DNA of 64,000 nt from Labia minor (Eukaryota; Arthropoda; Insecta; Dermaptera; Spongiphoridae). Below the pieces are notes generated by a model. It saw only the letters and a list, made by a program, of their open reading frames with translations, did no database searches and had not been told where the DNA came from. Numbering within the stretch: position 1 is the first letter of the stretch; every line of letters begins with the position of its first letter. Both the position numbers and the translations under genes were made by a program. Positions 14,533 to 25,202 of this stretch are shown piece by piece. The stretch lies in NCBI GenBank assembly GCA_963082975.1, contig OY720350.1, positions 41,223,851 through 41,287,850 on the forward strand, given 5' to 3'.

Positions 14533-14538
14533 TTTATT
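14533..14538 (-). terminator. Poly(A) signal for the ChaC gene
   Basis: TTTATT on the + strand reads AATAAA on the minus strand, 4 bases past the ChaC stop codon. Its closeness to the stop implies a very short 3' UTR unless a later site is used. Confidence 0.35.
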
Positions 14539-14541
14539 GAA

Positions 14542-17254
14542 TTAAGTATGATTATTCTGGTTATTGTGATTCTCTTGTATTAATTTAACTGCTTGTTCTA
14601 AAGTGAAGAGATGATCATCATGAATGCCAGGGGCAAGGAGCCGCATTGCTGAAGCGAGTCGGTAGACATACTCATCGTTGGCACCGCTGGGTCCATGTGC
14701 TCTAGCCACTTGTCTAGCAATCGACTCGATATCCAATTCGCCACCAAACCATTCATTATCAGCAGAACTTACATAAATTTCTAAATCAAAGGGCTCCCCC
14801 TCGAGTGGATAAAATTTCACCATCTCTCTTCTATAGCCATTCTTTTCCCGATAATCTAAATGCTTTATGACGATTTGTTCTTCTGATTTGGAAATTTCAT
14901 AAGCAACGCCCCAAACCTGAGCCTAAAACAAAATAAAAAATTATTAAAATAGATGAAGAAACCTAAAAGCATTTAAATATATAAATAATTGGGAATAATT
15001 GATAGAATTATAGTTTAAACTTAAAAGAAAGAAATGTAATTCTTTTAAAAAGTTGAATATTTACAATTCTTTGTCAGTGGCGTAGTATAAGATTTCTGTT
15101 GGTCGAGGCAGATGCCACATTTGGCACCCTCTCACCGATTTTCACACTTTAATTAAATTTAATTTTAACCCAAACCTTAAAGTTTAAACGATATTTAATA
15201 TTGAATTTAAATATAAATTGATGGATATTTATTGTTTATTGAAAATCGTAAAAAAATTGTTGAAATTATTGAATATTATGAAATAAATAGTTTATTTGAA
15301 CACGAAATAATATTTAACATTAAATTTATTAAGAATAAATTAAATAAAAATAATTATAGTGAAGTTAGCCAGATTACTAGAATACCTTAATGCAGCGATT
15401 CTTTACCTGTTGGGCGCGAAAATAAATTCAAGAGAACATATTATTAAAAAATAAATAATTAACTGACTGTGTAAAGAAAGCATAAATATACTAGAAAAAC
15501 TATTGTTTTATCAGTTTATTAAACATAATTTAAAAATACTATCCAAAATACTCAATATAGATGATTGATGTATACACTCTAGTGTAAGTGGTGAAAACTA
15601 TTACGGTGTCCCATAAGTTTCTTCCCTTTTTTTGATGAGAAATAAACAGAATATTTGTTGTTTGATGTTGATTTATTGTGTTATATATGAACTGTTCTGT
15701 TCTATAACCTTCTTCCATCATTATTACCTTTTTCCAAAATTGAAAATTCATCTAGGTACGTTTTTATTTCGCTTATGAAAGATTTACCACGGAAAGAAGT
15801 TTTTAAGGAGAGGACCAAGTAATAATCGGATCGACAAGGACTGGGGAGTTTAAGAAAAGATTTCTTCATTTTGCTGAAGAAGCAAATCGAACATAAAGAC
15901 GCGGTTCATAAGGCTCCGTTAATGGGCGTGAAACCCAAACTTCATATGGATTTGCATATCCCATCTTGATTAAATGCTTATGTTGTTTTGGGAATGTTAG
16001 TGACATTCACTATCTCGAGTACAGTCTTGATAAGGTCCGCATCCGTCATTAAAGGGCGGCCGCTGTTATCTTCATCTTTCAACTCGAAATTTCTTAAACC
16101 AATTGCAGACGGCCCTAATAGTACCATTCCCGTAAAGGAGTCTACAGTATTATTTTTTTAAAGTAATGAAGCATACTTCACATGCTTCTTTTGGGTGTAG
16201 AAAAAATTTCAAGACTGTCACCAAAGAAACGTACTTTGAATATGCTGTGGGACAACTGAAACCGATGCCATAAACGAATAAGAAATAAGTCCGCATATTT
16301 ATATAAATATAATCAGTCATATTTATTCATAGCCTGGCGTGGAAAAAACTTATGGAACAAACTATATATGATTGAATATTGAAAGGTTGAGAAAGGCTGC
16401 CTTAGGGTAAATTCATTTCACAACAATGTGCTTCAAGCACGAAAATAAACATATAATAAGCATTGTGAATCTTAAAAAAATTTTATTTTATTTTTTTATC
16501 TTAAATTATAGGTTATAATTTTTTCTAAAATTTGCAGTCCTTATCAGAGTGCCTCCTATCTCCTTCTCTCTGTATGTTAATGTCCCTAGGTTCTGTCCCT
16601 TTCCAATGTGTTCCATACATTGTTTGGAAAATAAAATTAAATTGAATTAAAATAATATTTTAATTAGATTATTTGGTTTTTTTATATAAACTTGGATAAA
16701 AGCAAATACAAAGATAATTAATTTTAAGTTTAAAGTTAAAATTGTACTCATTTTCGGTACGTTTTTTTAACATCTATATTATATATGACACGTATAGTAC
16801 ATAAAATAATTTCAGAATAAGAAATTGATCAGTCAGTGTAAGTAAATAAAATAAATATTAAAAAAATATTATCTTGTTATTAAAAACATATTAAAATTTT
16901 CAAAATTGTTTGATTTAATTTAAATAAAAAATAAAAAATTTAATATTATATAAATGACGATATTCAATTAACAAATATGATGATGATTAAAAATACTTAC
17001 ATGTGGTTCTGTGGTTGGAATTAATGTTACAACTCTTCCTGGCTAAATAAAAAATTAAAAAAAAAATGAATTATAAAAAAATGAATTATAAATAGATAAT
17101 AATGGAATGAATACATTACAAAGTCTCTTGTGCCCCTGTGATCGATGCTTAATTGCCAGAAACGTCGATGATATCCTTTAATAAATCCAACAACTTTTCT
17201 TACGTAAGGAAAGTCAACCTTCCAGACGAGGGAGCCGTACCCAAAAATCCACAT
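14542..17254 (-). CDS. CHAC2: Glutathione-specific gamma-glutamylcyclotransferase, ChaC family (ChaC2-like), complete, 185 aa
   Basis: Three exons on the minus strand: 17254-17120, 17042-17001 and 14922-14542, all phase 0, with GT-AG borders (donors GTAATG and GTAAGT; acceptors TTTAG and TTTTAG). The protein starts [17 protein letters not shown], the ChaC substrate-binding loop (YGSL at residues 6-9). Exon 2 gives [14 protein letters not shown] and exon 3 starts [10 protein letters not shown]. The catalytic Glu is residue 85 in LDYREKNGY, matching the ChaC2 active-site Glu. [16 protein letters not shown] and [13 protein letters not shown] are also family blocks. Length matches human ChaC2 (184 aa). 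The enzyme cleaves cytosolic glutathione to 5-oxoproline and Cys-Gly. Nothing is missing. Intron 2 (14923-17000) hosts a hAT end and a mariner remnant. Confidence 0.95.
15075..15420. mobile_element. hAT-type element end (CAGTGGCGTA family), right end not found
   Basis: It starts CAGTGGCGTAGTATAAG, the same terminus as the well-defined copies at 28369 and 36823. The right border is uncertain; sequence character changes near 15400. It lies in the ChaC intron. Confidence 0.45.
15603..16365 (-). mobile_element. Internally deleted mariner-like transposon
   Basis: The terminal repeats are GTGTCCCATAAGTTTCTTCC (left) and, reversed at the right, GTTCCATAAGTTTTTTCC, next to TA. On the minus strand there are scraps of a mariner transposase: a helix-turn-helix region (WFKKF..), [10 protein letters not shown], and a C-terminal piece [18 protein letters not shown]. 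At about 760 bp, against about 1.3 kb for an intact element, it lacks the catalytic core and has frame breaks. It lies inside ChaC intron 2. Confidence 0.75.
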
Positions 17255-17960
17255 AGTTTTCTTTATTTTTTTATTTTTAAAAGAATAATTTAATAATCAT
17301 TATGTAGTTAGTTAGGAATGACAGTTTTTCCTGGAATAAAAATCTGATGACATGATTGCCTCTTAAATAAAAGGCAATCAGACGTGTAGTTCTATGGTAA
17401 TTAATCACCTGACAAAGAGTACAAAAAGAGACATTACATTTATAATTAGTAATTTTGATTAATAGTAATTTTCTTAGAATCAAATGTCACATTGAATTAT
17501 TGTCATTACCTAGTGACCTCTAGCTATGTTTTATCAAACTAATATATCATATTTAAAAAATTATATATAATTTTAAATTTATTTTATGTATAAAATTTAA
17601 ATCTTAGATAATATTATTAAAAAAACTTCTGTTAAATAATGATTATTTTAAAGTTTATATTTTTTATTTTATAGTTATAAATATAATTTGCTATCATAAT
17701 ACATTTTTCTTTTAATATAAAATATAATAAGTTAAGTATACATTTATTGTATCTTAAAGATTAAATATAAAATGAGTTGAAAAGAAAAGATATACTTATT
17801 TTCTAAAGAAAATAAAATCGAAAAATTTAAAAATAAAATATAAAATATAAATAAATAATTGCATAATTTTATGAAATATATATATTAAATGAAATCCAAT
17901 TAAGTTATCATTAATAATATGTTATAATCTTATAATTAATTTACCCTTCATTTAGGCTTA
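17255..17960. other. 5' flank of the ChaC gene, AT-rich
   Basis: It should contain the ChaC promoter, but no clear TATA box, initiator or other motif stands out from the AT background. No other gene seen. Confidence 0.4.
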
Positions 17961-17964
17961 ATTA

Positions 17965-18165
17965 ATTAAATTTATATGACGTCATAGCATGTCACCCATC
18001 CATTCATGACGTCACAGCCAGCGCATCCTTATATCTTATATTATAAATAAAATAAAATTAAAAATATTTATGTTATATCCATATCTATCCATATTTATTA
18101 TTGCATTAATATTATAGTTACATTTAAATTATTTGAAATTGTTTCAAAACGTTTAGAAGATTTAT
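17965..18165 (+). repeat. Family A dispersed repeat, truncated copy with two TGACGTCA sites
   Basis: TGACGTCA occurs at 17977-17984 and 18007-18014. They are followed by the family A body ending in ATTTGAAATTGTTTC. The right terminal hairpin segment is absent. Compare 30845-31225 and 47600-47985. Confidence 0.75.
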
Positions 18166-18224
18166 CTTTAAAATATAGAAAAATTAAATGTCGTCATCCA
18201 TTAGGTCAGGCAGCTCTTCCGTTC

Positions 18225-18450
18225 CTGTAACTGGTTGGAAGTTTATATGTAAAATGTTTTCATCCATTTTATTTCAATCATTATATTACATAAAACATTC
18301 ATTTGTTTTTGTGTTCTTACTTACTTAAAATATATTTTAATTTAATCAGTAAATTAATTATATATTATTATTTGTATGTTATATCTATCTATTTCTGTGG
18401 CTCTACGGTACTCGAAAGTTCTTGGCCGCCACATCCACATTTCTTCAAGT
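18225..18450 (-). mobile_element. LINE 3' end and 3' UTR, reversed
   Basis: Read on the minus strand it contains the LINE tail GCCAAGAACTTTCGAGTACC, a GATA-rich tract, then about 150 bp of 3' UTR shared with 27035-27170 and 48520-48660. It is followed upstream (18660-18925) by the 5' module of the same composite repeat, also reversed, so the pair is an internally deleted copy. Confidence 0.65.
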
Positions 18451-18659
18451 GTCCCTTCATACATTGACACCTATATTAAAATCTTACTTGAAAATCCAAT
18501 TATGAGATCAAAATGAAAATTATTTATTCCTATAATCTTAAAAATTAAAAGAGATAATAATATTCCCAATGTGAATGTTTACAGTGTATTAAATAATTTA
18601 AAAGGGTCAATATTAGAAAAATAAAAATAAAAATATAAATATTATAAACATTCATTGAA

Positions 18660-18930
18660 TTGTATTCTTTGCTCTGCTGAATGACAACATGTAGATATCA
18701 AATTTTAAAAAATTAATTTCTGAGATATGCAAGAATATTGTGATGTAATTTCATTGAAATTGGTTCAGCCAATTTTGAGTATATAACGTCAAAATTTCCA
18801 GACAGACAGACATGAAAAAATTCTAAAGTCACTCTTGGATTCTTGAGGTCATGAAACGCGAAAATATGCAAAAAATTTTAAATTCACAGCAATGTGCAGA
18901 CAAAAACCATTATTTATATATATATACATA
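18660..18930 (-). repeat. 5' module of the composite LINE-containing repeat
   Basis: It shares with 52040-52290 the string GACAGACAGACATGAAAAA, the stretch around GGTCATGAAACGCG, and GCAATGTGCAGACAA, ending in a TA-rich tract. The minus strand is taken as the element's forward direction because the LINE tail at 18385-18450 is also reversed. Confidence 0.6.
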
Positions 18931-18939
18931 TAAATAAAA

Positions 18940-19060
18940 CAAATTTACGAAAATATATATATTTTATATCAACAGGCCTACTTTTGTGTCTTTCAGTGCA
19001 TTAATACATACCTTTAAGGAGTATATGTTTTATTAGTGATTTATGTTTTATTTCCGTAGA
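18940..19060 (+). repeat. Family E repeat (copy 1)
   Basis: It shares CTTTCAGTGCATTAATAC and flanking sequence with the inverted copy at about 55735-55850. Type unknown. GC-richer sequence follows at 19120-19150 (GGCGCCGACTCCGCG). Confidence 0.6.
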
Positions 19061-20200
19061 AGGTAATCTATAAACAAAATTCCTTTTGCATCCCAAAAAA
19101 CACTTCTTGACTGAGTTTTGCTCTTCGGCGCCGACTCCGCGAACTTATTGAACATCCTAGTAGTAGAATTAGAAAATTTTTTATTATTATAATATATACT
19201 TATTAATTACACGAGTATATTTTTATTATTATTATTATATTTAAAGACATTTTTATATTTGTTACTTAAATACTGCATCCGAAAATTCTTTAATGCAATA
19301 TTTCCCCATTTCTTCACTAAACTCTATCGGTTTATTAATTTTTATATTGTTTCTTTACTCTCCTCCTTCCTACCACATACACCATTCTGTTCTTGGTTTT
19401 CCCACGGTCTTTTTCGAATTGGTTTGACGTAAAACAAACCCTCCCCCAAATCGCACCAAGTGTCCCGAATATCATAATCAACTCGCCATTTTAGTATTTT
19501 AACATACTTTCAATCAGAGTGATAGTAATTAAGAACTTAAACTCTTCATGAATTCAATATTATCTAATTTCTTCTTCTCAATTAATCTCTTTGAAAATTC
19601 AATTTTTGTTTAACTTTCCTTTATTGCTGGGAACAAGTATAAGTTTAAATATAAATTTTAAATGTATACCTAAGTGAAAGTCGTTTGGATATATTTTTCA
19701 TTTCTTTCATTGCTTTAGAAATAGTTGCAATAAACATAAATTTATAAAGCTTGGACCAGTGAAAAGGAGTAAAAAAATCTGATAAAAGTTGCTCTCCACC
19801 GTACACTTGTATCCATTCAACTTTTATACTTTTATTTTCTATTTTATTGAAAGTGGTTGTTACCCCTTTATCCTCTACTTTATTTTATTTTTACTTTATT
19901 TTAACAAGTGATAGCAATTCTAAAATATAATTCTTTTTATTTTTATTGATAAGGTCTCATAAAATAAAATCTACAATTAACATCCTCGAATTTTATCATG
20001 ATTTCGATTATCTAGCTACTTTATGAAATCTTCTCTGAATGCAAGTACGAATCCAATTAGAGGTAATTAAAGTTGCTTCTATTCGTTTCAAACCATGTCT
20101 TATTACAAAAATAGTTAAATAGTTAAACTAACAATAATTTTTCTTAAATAGCTTAGTTAGGTATACCTATTCAACTAATTGGCAACAGGTTCATAATTTT
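19061..20200. other. Intergenic, nothing recognised
   Basis: AT-rich, with short less AT-rich patches at 19360-19500. No coding pattern found on either strand. Confidence 0.4.
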
Positions 20201-20204
20201 TTAT

Positions 20205-20620
20205 TTGATAATATCTTCAATTAAGGGCAGGTCAAAAATTGAGTGACTTTTTGAATGAAAACTGGATTTTGGATAAAAAATTATTTTATTTTTCAACGTA
20301 GTCTCCTTTGAGCTTTTTACACTTCGTCCAACGTTTCTCCAATTTTTGTATCCATTCCAAAAAATAAGATTTGTCGAGGACATCAAAATAAATTTAGTTC
20401 TGAGATAATTTCATCGTTGGAGTCAAATTTCTTTCCGCCGAGTCATTTCTTCAGGTTTCGAATTAAGAAATAGTCACTCGGGGCTAAATCCGGGGAATAG
20501 GGTGGATGAGGAAGCAATTCGTATCCTAATTCATGGATTTGCATGTAAATTCATTTTTTTCCGTTTTCTTCTCAAATCACGAGGTAGAATGCTATAATGG
20601 ATATTAAACAATAACTAAAA
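20205..20620 (-). mobile_element. Mariner-like transposon 3' remnant
   Basis: Read on the minus strand it gives the mariner C-terminal signature PHPPYSPDLAPSDYFL (the PHxxYSPDLAPxD block with the third catalytic Asp), then a WIQK-like region and EV.KAQRRLR, then the terminal repeat ending TGACTTTTTGAAT. Only the last third of the transposase is present and it is interrupted by stops. It belongs to the same family as 34925-35400. Confidence 0.8.
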
Positions 20621-20639
20621 GACCTATTCATAAGATGTC

Positions 20640-22076
20640 TACTTCCAAAAAAAAAATATTCCCACTCTAATATCTCTGCTTTGTGTGGAATTAATTAACG
20701 AAATCTTTAAATGATTATAAGACGGCTCAAAGAAGAGAAACTCAATATTACTATGAAGCGGATCTGAGGCGAAAAATACTAATACAATGTATAATATACA
20801 TGTTTCATTTATGCTTGTATCTTGTATCTACTAAATCTTATAATAAATAGTATAATTTTTTTTTTTTTTCAAATCATTTTTATTATTCAGATAAATATAC
20901 TCACTGGTTTTAAGAAATAAAATTTAATTTATATACCACATAGGTATATTAATTTTTAAATAATTTTCATTTATAAATTTCAAAATTCGAATTTTATTCC
21001 TGTGATTTTTTAATTCTAATATAATAAAATTCTATTATTTCTATAAGACTTATTTCTTGCAAAAATACAACTTTTTGTAATCAACTTTTTGTAATTGTAA
21101 TTTAAATATCTTCACCCACTCTAGTATTTATGGCAATTCGGCCACTAGAAAAATTACCGCCCCATATTCATAAAATTTCATAACCAAAATGCCGCCCTTC
21201 AGATATACCGCACCGGACAAATGCCCTATTAACCAACCTCTAAAGTGGACCCTGTAAATCCATATATTTCACAATTTTTATATAATGAAGTGTTTATATA
21301 ATAATATAATTAGAAAAAATTAATTAAATTAGAAAAAAAATGTTTTATAAAAATAAAATCATTACTAATTAAATAAATAGGGGTCTTATATTCTCTATAG
21401 TAATTTATTTTAAATAGTATTTTATTTTTTTATTGTATTTAATTTACAAAAACGTGCAATCTAAATATTAATTAGCTGCAATTTATTCAACCAATTTAAT
21501 TATGTGATCATAATAAAATAATTTTAATTAACTTCATTTCTCATTTGTAGCTATTCTAAATCAAATATAGGTCAATAATTTAATTTTAAAATAACATATA
21601 TATTATGTACATACGTAATATAAAAATATTGTCTTGTGACCTTTTAATATTCTTATAACCTTAAACAATATTATCGTTACGATTTAAGTGCAGAAAAGGA
21701 ATTATAAATTGGATTATCCTTTTGATTAATATTTACTGTTTTCTTTTGGATTAAAATTTAAATTGATTTATAAAACAAATTTAATATCATTTTGCTGATA
21801 TTATTTATTTTAATATATATATACATATATTATTATTATTATAGAGAAAAACAAACCAATAACTTTAACGATTTTTTTTTAATATTAATAAAAAAGACCG
21901 AATTTTGAACAATGCTTATCAAGGTGGTTGTCGTCTAAGCAGAGTAGATGTAATATGATCCTCTAAACTTTTATCATAATTTTCTTGATTGGGTGCTACT
22001 ACTTTTTATTTCAATTTGTTTTTAGTATTTTAATCTCGTAGGCTCTTGGAAATGAGTAGAAAAGGATATAAGGGAA
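20640..22076. other. Intergenic, repeat debris
   Basis: No gene seen. 21130-21250 is GC-richer and contains text like hAT ends (AATGCCGCCCTT), but no paired terminus was found. Confidence 0.35.
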
Positions 22077-22560
22077 ATAAGTTGACCTGTGGCCAGGTCC
22101 GAACCGACCGACTCTCCTGTAATTTTGGAATTGTAAGCACGTTCAGAGCGCCATCTGGTTGGTGACTTGGGTCTTATATTAATGATCATTGGTCACTTGT
22201 CACTGGACACTCGAACAGTGCAGTCGCTTGATAACGATTGCAGAAGTAGCAATCGAAACGTTGTGTATATGTTTGTATTTTTTGAATAAATTTACAATAA
22301 CAAATATAAATATGTGGTTTAATTTACAAAATTCCATTATATTTAATACATATAAAAATAAGTTGACCTGTGGCCAGGTCCGAACCGACCGACGGTTTGA
22401 AGTAAATTAATTTCCAGCTACAGAAACAATTTCAAATAATTTTAAGATATCTATTAATGTAATTAAAAACAGATATGGATATAACATAAATTTTTTTATA
22501 AGTTTATATAGAACTATATAATTTTATTTTTTTGTTATTTATTTAAATTAATATTAAATA
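22077..22560 (-). repeat. Family A terminus repeated in tandem (281-bp period)
   Basis: The same 36-bp stretch, from AATAAGTTGACCTGTGGCC through CGAACCGACCGAC, occurs at 22077-22112 and 22358-22393. The 245 bp between contain a perfect 7-bp hairpin (22235-22255) followed by AAACG. After the second copy the family A body continues to about 22560 in reverse orientation. The terminus itself is a hairpin, GACCTG-TGGC-CAGGTC. A tandem terminal unit of this sort resembles the pLTRs of Penelope-like elements, but no reverse transcriptase of that type is present. Confidence 0.65.
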
Positions 22561-22594
22561 GAATAAATGCATATGGAAGTATATAGTAAGTATA

Positions 22595-22990
22595 CGTATA
22601 TAATTAAATGAAAAGAATGAAAAATTATTTTGTGACAATTTTACAATGATAATTGTGAGGAGGAGTTGAGAGGGTTGTAATTGGTTATCGAGTTATAATA
22701 AATGATAATAAACCTCACCCCGAGGTTGAATTTTGACAGGAACAGCGCCGCTCGCCGAGCTCCCTGGCTATGCGTGCGCACTCACACACCAACACCGATA
22801 GACTGACCACTCGAGCGGCTGGCTAAAAAGAGCCCCTGGCATTTAGGCAACCCGCTGCGCTACTTTCCAAATTTAAAATTTTCTTATTTAAAGTACCTGG
22901 ATTATCCAGCAGCCGCTCAGAAGTTTAAAAATGTATACTTTACTAACTGTTTTAATAATATTAATTAATTTTAATAATATTCTTAAATTT
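22595..22990 (+). repeat. Family D dispersed repeat with GC-rich core (copy 1)
   Basis: The GC-rich core at 22740-22860 (GCGCCGCTCGCCGAGC through GAGCCCCTGGCATTTAGGCA) and the AT-rich flank with CAATTTTACAATGAT match 43980-44310 and, inverted, 49575-49870. No coding frame is shared. It may be a SINE or a non-autonomous DNA element. Confidence 0.7.
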
Positions 22991-23279
22991 GAATTAGAAA
23001 ATTGATTGAGTATATTGATTTATATATTATGATTATACTCTCTTCTGGTATTTTTATCTTATAATTAAATAATAATTATTATTTATATATATTTATTGAA
23101 TAAACCATAAATTAATATTTATTATAAAACATTTAATAAGAATTCATTTGATGTCTATTTCAATTCGCAGACACTGTTCATGTCATTCAGTGCTTAATCA
23201 ATTAGCTGGATTATTAAAATATATAAACTTTATATTAATTTTAATCTCAATTTAAATTATCTAATTTATCATACAATTA

Positions 23280-23575
23280 AAAATATTTATGTTATATCCA
23301 TATCTGTTTTTTATTACATTAATAGATATATTAAAATTATTTGAAATTGTTTCTGTAGCTGGATATTAATTTACTTCAAACCGTCGGTCGGTCAACTTAT
23401 TAATTTTATTTTATTTATAAGATATATGTAAGACAAGGCTGTGACGTCATGAATGGCTGGATAAAGATGATTTTTCTCGAGGATAAAACCAATACAAAGT
23501 GCATGATTCGTGGTGATATGTAAAAAATATCCTCATGTGAATTTTGGTGTGAAAATAACCCTTCCCTTCCTATAT
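23280..23575. repeat. Family A copy with internal inversion
   Basis: 23280-23400 is the family A right end in + orientation (hairpin part deleted). 23402-23570 is family A body in minus orientation, including TGACGTCA at 23442-23449. The two halves face each other at about 23401. Confidence 0.7.
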
Positions 23576-23639
23576 ACTATATACGACCTTGGAAACGGCA
23601 GCATAAATGGCTGAGTCATTTCGTAAAGTTTCAGATATT

Positions 23640-24640
23640 TTTGCATTTTATTTATATTAGTCCAAAATTTATGTTTTGCAAATTTTTAATAAGCGTTTTT
23701 GCTTCAAGTTTGGACAATAGTTCAGCAAGCTCATCTTGTATGTTGATGTCAACGTTATCAATTTCCGCCGAAAATGGTGAAATAATCCAATCAGGGATGT
23801 CGATGTTTTCCAAATCAACAAAGCGCAGTTTAAAATCGTCGCTTAATTTTTGAAGATGATTTGTATATATTTCCAAGTCTTCTTATTTTATTTTTAATTC
23901 TTTCAGATTTGAATGTACATATAATACCTACGTAGCAATGAAGATCTAAATAATTTTAATTTTACTTGGAAGCCTAACCGTATTGTCCGAGCTTGGATAA
24001 TTGTTACATCTTTTCCTTGCAGTTTTGTTTGAACGTCATTAAATTTTCCAAATAAGTCTGCTAAATAAAAAATATGGTTCTTATTGTTTTGGAGTTCATT
24101 GCTTAGAACAGGAATTATCTCGTTCAAAAATTTTGTCGTGGAGTCAAATAAATTGACGAGCCGCTGCAAGCATACACCTCTAGACAACCATCTGGTTAAA
24201 TAACTCATTGTTTTTGGCAAATAATCTTGATTTAAGAGGTTGAGCTTTAATTTGATTAATAGATTTAATACAAAACAGTAAAGCTTCATGTAACTCTGAA
24301 CTCAGATATTTTGTTACTAAGTTGTGTCTTTGCAACACACAATGAATAGTACGAATACCGGGCATTTTTTCTTTGAGGCATGCAGCAAAACCTCGGTAAC
24401 GCCCTACTATAGAAGGTGCGCCATCTGTGGCTACTGCTATTATATTTTCAAGCAGAATGTCATATTTATTTAAATATTCTTGTAAACATCTAAAAATTGT
24501 CACTCCATCCATCGGTTTCAAGATATTTAGCAAATAAAAATTCATCAATGACTTCTCCTTTAATTTTATTGAAATATCTAACATAAGCCATAAGAATAGC
24601 AGAAACGCCAAACCATCTATTTTTAAATATTTTTTGCTCT
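23640..24640 (-). pseudogene. hAT (Buster/ZBED5-like) transposase pseudogene
   Basis: The minus strand holds three frame segments: 24611-24180, 24289-23903 and 23876-23652. Recognisable blocks of the hAT Buster/ZBED5/SCAND3 group are VATDGAPSIVGRYRGF, IHCVLQRHNLVTKYL, INQIKAQPLKSRLF, then in the next frame TRWLSRGVCLQRLVNLFD and FYLADLFGKFNDVQTKLQGK, and RTIRLGFQVKLKLF. At least two frame changes break it. The N-terminal BED finger and the C-terminal dimerisation region are missing or unrecognisable. It is dead. Confidence 0.85.
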
Positions 24641-24725
24641 CTACATTATTTATCTAATTCTCACAATATATTAAGATCATATAAATTGGAATTATGTATG
24701 CAATTTTGTGATAAATATGAAAAAA

Positions 24726-24768
24726 AGTTCGTTGATAGTAATTCTTCCTAGCATTCCCAGATGTTTTA
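24726..24768. repeat. Short repeat, copy 1 (GTTCGTTGATAGTAAT...)
   Basis: About 40 bp (GTTCGTTGATAGTAATTCTT through CCCAGATGTT) recur nearly unchanged at 33607-33647. It may be the terminus of the transposon that carried the neighbouring hAT pseudogene. Confidence 0.55.
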
Positions 24769-24769
24769 T

Positions 24770-25200
24770 TTATACATTAATAATATAATGTTTTCAATGT
24801 TAATAATTTAAAAAAATAAAATCATCGATTAATATAAAATTATAATCAAACAATTTGTAATTAAGAAAAAATTTCCTAAACATGGTTGTGAAATTCAACT
24901 TGAATAAATGTTTTATTTTGCGCTTAAAAACAATTTTCCTTTGTTTTTGACTGGAATCATTCTGTGAAAGTTTTCTATTAAAGCATTTAAGAGTTAGTTG
25001 GTTATCTTCGATCTAAGTTTTATAAAAGAAACTTTTGTAAGTATAAAGAGCTTCAAAAAGCAAAGATTCGTTTACACTATGACTTCTAGACTATAGTAGT
25101 CAAGCAGAAGAGATCATCTAAGCAAAGGGTGGATAGATACTGTCTTTCCCAGATGTTAAAAAACACTTTATGAAAATTACTACCAACCTTAAATTTTAAT
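24770..25200. other. Intergenic, nothing recognised
   Basis: 24950-25170 is less AT-rich and non-repetitive in this window, but no open frame is convincing. Confidence 0.35.
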
Positions 25201-25202
25201 TT

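Noticed and set aside
22189-22410. 73-codon frame
   Set aside because: Runs through the family A terminal unit, and part of its end is shared with a minus-strand frame at 47924-48133 for that reason.
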